8,965 bases of DNA from Elusimicrobiota bacterium. Its GTDB lineage: Bacteria > Elusimicrobiota > Endomicrobiia > CG1-02-37-114 > JAHJSO01. The DNA is taken from NCBI GenBank assembly GCA_018830385.1, contig JAHJSO010000169.1, positions 1 to 8,965 on the forward strand, in the 5' to 3' direction. A program made the translations under genes and the position numbers. A model generated the notes under the pieces. The model ran no database searches, was not told the origin of the DNA, and saw only the letters and a list, made by a program, of their open reading frames with translations. Below are positions 5,649 to 8,965 of this stretch, one piece after another; positions within the stretch are counted from its first letter, which is position 1; the number at the start of each line of letters is the position of its first letter.

Positions 5649-5684
5649 GCGCATTATTCCGGAAGCACGGTGGGAAATAATCGC
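5649..5684. terminator. Weak imperfect hairpin in the convergent intergenic gap
   Basis: GCATTATTCC (5651-5660) can pair with GGAAATAATCGC (5673-5684) with two bulges. No T-run follows on either strand, so it is at best a weak bidirectional terminator between the two convergent nuclease genes. The remaining bases of the 83-bp gap show nothing else. Confidence 0.25.
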
Positions 5685-5711
5685 ACGCTCATCCTCCCGA
5701 ACTCCCGAACT

Positions 5712-6860
5712 TTATTTGATTTTCTTATAACGGACCTGGTATGATCCTTTTGATAATTTCCTGAGGGACTTTAATTTCTGTCTGATTTCCGGAGGCGTAT
5801 CGTCACTCTCAAGCAACCCGGCCACGAGCGACTGGTCAATGCCCGTCACCCTGTCAAGCAGTCCTGCCGGCAACAGGGTTTTCTTTACATCCTCTTCGTC
5901 CCACTCCTGCTTCTCGCCCTGTACGAGTGTGACCTCGTAATTCTGCCCGAATAGCCGTGAGAGATTATTCCGTTCCATATACCCTATAATTTTTCCCCTG
6001 AGCGATTCAATCTCCGTAGTGCCTTTTTTGTTCTCTTCCTTAAGCCGGGAGTAGTCGTCAACAAGCGATACCATATCCTCCTGCCCGGCCGGCTGCCCTT
6101 TCCCTTCCCCCTCTTCTGTCCCTTCTTCCTTCATATACTTGTGCCTGAAATAGTGGCAGTGCCTGTCAAAATCACACGGACAGAAGTTGTTCAGTGTCGG
6201 CTCAAATTTCCCGGCGTTGATATCCCCTGCCACCTCTACCACCAGGTCCAGTACTTCCTTTTCCTGCGACGGTGTCCTGGGGCCGGCGCTGAAAGGGGTT
6301 AAACTTTTCATATGGTACAACGTGAGTTTTTCCACGGGCAGTTTGAGAGTTTTTTCAATCGCTATCTGATACAGGGTGAGCTGCTTGTCCGACTCCAGCC
6401 GCGCTGTTGTAAACGGCTCCGCCTCGGTTTTGTAGTCAACCACTTCAACACCGCCCGAAGCGAGTTTGTCTATCCTGTCTATAAAACCCCTTAACCGGAC
6501 ATCCTTGTTTATTTCAAAATTAAAATTGTATTCAACGGACAGGGGCAGTTTGAAGTCCTTTGTATGGATATTGTAATATCCCGTAAGCATTTCTTCCCCG
6601 AACTCAAAATACTCCTTTTCCTGCCCGGGGGAAGCATACCCCTCTTTTTCCCAGTTCGTTTCATAGAACTTCAGAAATTCATCAAGCGACGGCGGCTTCG
6701 GGGTTTTTACCTTGTAGAGAAATTCAAGTGCCGAATGGATGCTGCTGCCGAAACTAAAATAGTGTTTGGGCGGCGCCTTAAGCCTGTCAACATACGACAG
6801 TTTATACTGGAGCGGACACCTCAGATACACCGACATCTGCGAATAACTTAATTGTTTCAA
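5712..6860 (-). CDS. RecB/Cas4-like PD-(D/E)XK exonuclease with coiled-coil C-terminal extension
   Basis: This 382-residue protein has a RecB-type nuclease domain (about 1-240). The elements are SYSQMSVYLRCPLQY with C15, FGSSIH with H42, RGFIDRID with D128, the VVDYKT core (D142, K144) and QLTLY from Q160, then NFCPCDFDRHC with C227, C229 and C235. The cysteines should hold a 4Fe-4S cluster, though the usual C-x2-C spacing is shortened to C-x-C. Beyond about 240 comes an acidic linker, then a helical, probably coiled-coil segment (LVDDYSRLKEENKKGTTEI) and a lysine-rich tail, an extension that may bind DNA or a partner. The start is TTG at 6860. AGGAG (6877-6873) lies 12 bases upstream, and a three-codon mini-ORF intervenes. 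It faces the helicase-nuclease tail to tail and shares its nuclease fold, so a joint role in DNA-end processing is plausible but not shown. Confidence 0.88.
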   Translation of the reverse strand: MKQLSYSQMSVYLRCPLQYKLSYVDRLKAPPKHYFSFGSSIHSALEFLYKVKTPKPPSLDEFLKFYETNWEKEGYASPGQEKEYFEFGEEMLTGYYNIHTKDFKLPLSVEYNFNFEINKDVRLRGFIDRIDKLASGGVEVVDYKTEAEPFTTARLESDKQLTLYQIAIEKTLKLPVEKLTLYHMKSLTPFSAGPRTPSQEKEVLDLVVEVAGDINAGKFEPTLNNFCPCDFDRHCHYFRHKYMKEEGTEEGEGKGQPAGQEDMVSLVDDYSRLKEENKKGTTEIESLRGKIIGYMERNNLSRLFGQNYEVTLVQGEKQEWDEEDVKKTLLPAGLLDRVTGIDQSLVAGLLESDDTPPEIRQKLKSLRKLSKGSYQVRYKKIK

Positions 6861-6868
6861 GTGTACAT
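6857..6868 (-). promoter_or_regulatory. Three-codon mini-cistron overlapping the TTG start of the nuclease gene
   Basis: ATG-TAC-ACT-TGA reads from 6868 to 6857, with AGGAG (6877-6873) four bases before its ATG, a tighter fit than to the TTG itself. Its stop overlaps the nuclease start in TTGA (6860-6857). This arrangement allows termination-reinitiation coupling. The alternative is that ribosomes use the TTG directly at a 12-base spacing. Confidence 0.4.
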
Positions 6869-6896
6869 TAATCTCCTGAGTGTTTTCTTGTCCCTA

Positions 6897-6926
6897 ATTA
6901 TAGTGAATCGGGACTTCTCGTTTTAA
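6897..6926 (-). promoter_or_regulatory. Predicted sigma70-type promoter of the nuclease gene
   Basis: On the minus strand TTAAAA (6926-6921) and a perfect TATAAT (6902-6897) are 18 bases apart, giving a leader of roughly 30 nt. A GTCCC/GGGAC inverted repeat (6890-6894 and 6910-6914) encloses the -10 and could be an operator. Confidence 0.45.
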
Positions 6927-6952
6927 TTCATTTATTTCATAGATAATTCTTA

Positions 6953-7696
6953 TTACTTCTTTTCAATATATGCCTGCAACATCTCAATCGGCAGGGGAAC
7001 TATCACGGTGGTATTCTTTTCAGTGGCTATCTCTATCATCGTCTGGAGATACCTCAGTTGCAGCGTCGTTTTATTCCTGCTCATGATGTCCGCCGCAGAC
7101 GCCAATTTTTCCGCTGCCTGGTATTCACCCTCCGCATTTATTATCTTCGCCCTGCGGTCCCTCTCCGCCTCCGCCTGGTGCGCTATCGCCCTCTGCATTT
7201 GTTCAGGTATCTGCACGTCCTTTACCTCAACGATGCTCACCTTAATCCCCCACGGGTCAGTGGCTTCATCAATAATCTGCTGGAGTTTGGTGTTTATCTT
7301 TTCTCTCTCGGAAAGAACTTCGTCCAGGTCCGCCTGGCCAATAACGCTCCTCAAAGTTGTCTGGGAAATCTGTGACGTCGCGTATATGTAATTCTCAACC
7401 TCAACTATTGCTTTGCCGGGTTCCATAACCCTGAAATAACAAACAGCGTTAACCTTTGCGGGGACGTTGTCTTTTGTTATAACCTCCTGAATGGGGACGT
7501 CCAGCACCTGCGTGCGTAAACTCACTATCACCATCTTGTCAACAAAAGGTATGATGAAAAAAAGCCCGGGACCCTTTACTCCCACCATACGCCCCAGCCG
7601 GAATATTACTCCCCTCTCATACTCCTTTATAACCCTTACGGCATTTATAAAAATTATCAGACACACAAATATCAACATTATGGGACCTGTAAACAT
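6953..7696 (-). CDS. Slipin, stomatin/prohibitin (SPFH) family membrane protein
   Basis: This 247-residue protein has one N-terminal membrane segment (about residues 4-20, [16 protein letters not shown]). An SPFH domain follows (about 25-180) with the stomatin hallmarks [60 protein letters not shown] and [25 protein letters not shown] helical coiled segment and a hydrophobic end ([11 protein letters not shown], 230-240) close it. Slipins oligomerise at the inner membrane, and the partner NfeD protease cleaves the C-terminal hydrophobic region in the archaeal pair. I chose the ATG at 7696 because AGGAGG (7707-7702) sits five bases upstream. A GTG at 7720 would add eight residues but lies inside a hairpin and lacks a ribosome site. 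It follows nfeD by 42 bp on the same strand, the usual operon. Length and motifs are normal. Confidence 0.93.
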   Translation of the reverse strand: MFTGPIMLIFVCLIIFINAVRVIKEYERGVIFRLGRMVGVKGPGLFFIIPFVDKMVIVSLRTQVLDVPIQEVITKDNVPAKVNAVCYFRVMEPGKAIVEVENYIYATSQISQTTLRSVIGQADLDEVLSEREKINTKLQQIIDEATDPWGIKVSIVEVKDVQIPEQMQRAIAHQAEAERDRRAKIINAEGEYQAAEKLASAADIMSRNKTTLQLRYLQTMIEIATEKNTTVIVPLPIEMLQAYIEKK

Positions 7697-7710
7697 TTTT
7701 ACCTCCTCCC

Positions 7711-7736
7711 GGGCGCTCACATCTCGCGCAGCGCCC
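7711..7736 (-). promoter_or_regulatory. GC-rich hairpin between nfeD and slipin cistrons
   Basis: GGGCGCT and AGCGCCC (plus-strand 7711-7717 and 7730-7736) form a perfect 7-bp stem with a 12-nt loop. It begins just after the nfeD stop and ends three bases before the slipin Shine-Dalgarno. With no T-run it is not a classic terminator. It may tune slipin translation or mRNA stability. Confidence 0.5.
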
Positions 7737-7738
7737 CC

Positions 7739-8965
7739 TTAACCTGATGCCTTTTTAACTTTCAGCAAATTCCCCTCAATACCGGTTATCTCTAACTTTT
7801 CCCCTGTCTTCACCTCCCCCGAACCCGGCGTTTCCGCCTTCCAGAGCTCACCGTGAACAAATACCATCCCCTGGGAGTTTACAAAATCGTTTCTCGCCAC
7901 CGCGACCGTGCCCAGTAAACTTTCCCTGCCCGTCGCAACTTTCTTCCTGCGGGATTTCAGTATTGCTCCTATGACAAAAACAATAAACAGCAGCGTCGCG
8001 GCAGCAAGCGAAAATATCACACTGAATGACACCCTCAAAAATTTTTCGGGCGAATCAAACAGCATAAGAGAACCAAAAATAAAAGATGCAACTCCCCCGA
8101 TGGTGAGTATGCCGTAGGTGGAAACAATTATATCCATTGCCATAAGCACTACCCCTAACAGAACCAGCACCAGCCCCGCTGTGTTTACGGGCAACAGATG
8201 CATTGAATAAAAAGCAAGAATCAGGCACACCCCGCCGAAGACAACCCCGAACCCGATACCTGGTGAACTGAACTCATAAATCAGTCCATACACGCCAAGC
8301 GTGAGAAAAATAAGGGCTATATTCGGATGCGCGACGAAATTCAGAAATTTCCTGAAAGCGGACATTTCTTTTTTGATAACCGATGCGTCTTTGGTATTGA
8401 GCACATACGTCCTGTCCAGTTTTTCAACCTTTTTACCGTGAATCATAGAGAGGAGTCCGTTTAAGTCCGGGGCGACATACTCTATCACCTTTTTTCTGAG
8501 CGCCTCGTCGGAAGTAATTGAAACGCTTTTTGTAACCGACTCCTCAGCCCATTGCCAGTTTCTTTTCTTCGTTTTTGTAATCGCCCTCATGTAGGCAGCA
8601 GCGTCGTTCGTTATCTTCTGTTCCATCGTGTCCGGCTCCGGAGCATACTGCACGGGTTTATCCGCCCCGGGTTTTATCTTTTCACCCTTCTTTTCATCTG
8701 CCTGTTCCCTTTGCCCATCTTTCTCCCGGACTTCCTTTTTCTGCTCCCCGCCCGATGGTCGTGAAGGGATAGGAACCCCGCCCATCTGTACAGGGTGGGC
8801 GGCACCGATGTTTGTGGCGGGCGCCATAGCGGCAATATCCGACGCCATTGTGATAAACACGCCTGCGGATGCAGCCTTTGCGCCGGCCGGGCCCACCCAT
8901 ACAATTACAGGGCGGGGTGAATTCAGAATGGACATGACAATCTCATTCATTGATTCCATTAAACC
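7739..8965 (-). CDS. nfeD: NfeD-type ClpP-class membrane serine protease, N-terminus outside window
   Basis: The frame is open to the right edge (Gly and Leu codons precede the first visible Met at 8959), so this is the C-terminal 408 residues. Numbered from that Met, the protease part keeps the nucleophile S31 in GAKAASAGVFI, the IGAAHPV segment and the likely general-base K115 in QKITNDAAAYM, matching the Ser-Lys dyad of NfeD proteases. Between them is a long charged linker (about 62-110, K/E/Q-rich). Several membrane helices follow (about 210-340), separated by IYEFSSPGIGFG and STYGILTIGG. A C-terminal soluble OB-fold NfeD domain (about 345-402) closes it, with GTVAVARNDF and GELWKAETPG. 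The protein acts at the inner membrane with the slipin encoded 42 bp downstream, in membrane protein quality control. Catalytic residues are intact. The signal peptide cannot be seen. Confidence 0.93.
   Translation of the reverse strand, partial: GLMESMNEIVMSILNSPRPVIVWVGPAGAKAASAGVFITMASDIAAMAPATNIGAAHPVQMGGVPIPSRPSGGEQKKEVREKDGQREQADEKKGEKIKPGADKPVQYAPEPDTMEQKITNDAAAYMRAITKTKKRNWQWAEESVTKSVSITSDEALRKKVIEYVAPDLNGLLSMIHGKKVEKLDRTYVLNTKDASVIKKEMSAFRKFLNFVAHPNIALIFLTLGVYGLIYEFSSPGIGFGVVFGGVCLILAFYSMHLLPVNTAGLVLVLLGVVLMAMDIIVSTYGILTIGGVASFIFGSLMLFDSPEKFLRVSFSVIFSLAAATLLFIVFVIGAILKSRRKKVATGRESLLGTVAVARNDFVNSQGMVFVHGELWKAETPGSGEVKTGEKLEITGIEGNLLKVKKASG

Noticed and set aside
7697..7720. GTG start at 7720 for the slipin
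   Set aside because: It lacks a ribosome site and lies within the intercistronic hairpin. The ATG at 7696 has AGGAGG at ideal spacing and gives the normal slipin N-terminus.
1..8965. CRISPR arrays, tRNA and rRNA genes
   Set aside because: No regularly spaced direct repeats, tRNA-like cloverleaf or rRNA sequence was seen on either strand. The Cas4-like nuclease has no adjacent cas genes in the window.

Overview
The window looks like a bacterial chromosome segment from an uncultured, probably Gram-negative lineage. It pairs moderate-GC housekeeping-type genes (an AddAB-like helicase-nuclease, a RecB/Cas4-like nuclease, a slipin/NfeD operon, an XRE regulator) with an AT-rich accessory block. 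Nothing here fixes the phylum. A deep-branching group such as Omnitrophota is a guess from gene style only. All coding uses the standard bacterial code, and ATG starts dominate, with one TTG.

Layout. Positions 1-611 (minus strand) hold a probable two-gene unit: an XRE-type helix-turn-helix regulator followed by a gene that leaves the window at position 1. Positions ~707-1764 contain no intact gene. Visible there are a 321-bp element bounded by 17-bp perfect inverted repeats, two sigma70-like promoters, the first ~42 codons of what looks like a GHKL/Bergerat-fold ATPase gene, and the left end of an IS3-family element that interrupts that gene. The IS fragment is itself decayed after 21 codons of OrfA. 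Positions 1765-2450 hold an intact overlapping HEPN-MNT pair, a toxin-antitoxin-type module, preceded by two mutually exclusive hairpins and followed by a possible terminator. The block from about 660 to 2655 is visibly more AT-rich than its flanks and reads as an accessory island with relics.

From 2656 on, the moderate-GC backbone resumes. A 990-residue UvrD-type helicase fused to a C-terminal PD-(D/E)XK nuclease with an Fe-S staple runs on the plus strand. It faces, tail to tail, a stand-alone 382-residue nuclease of the same superfamily on the minus strand. The two probably belong to DNA-end processing or recombinational repair. Further right, on the minus strand, an nfeD (ClpP-class membrane serine protease, N-terminus outside the window) and slipin pair forms the classic membrane quality-control operon, with a GC-rich hairpin between the two cistrons. 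The nuclease gene lies 92 bp downstream of the slipin gene and has its own plausible promoter, but it could also be read from nfeD/slipin.

No single clearly new system emerges. The best candidates for follow-up are the HEPN-MNT pair with its switch-like leader, the IR-bounded element, the nearly leaderless helicase transcript, the exact 16-bp repeat shared between a terminator-like hairpin and the helicase Walker A region, and the mini-cistron overlapping the TTG start of the nuclease gene.
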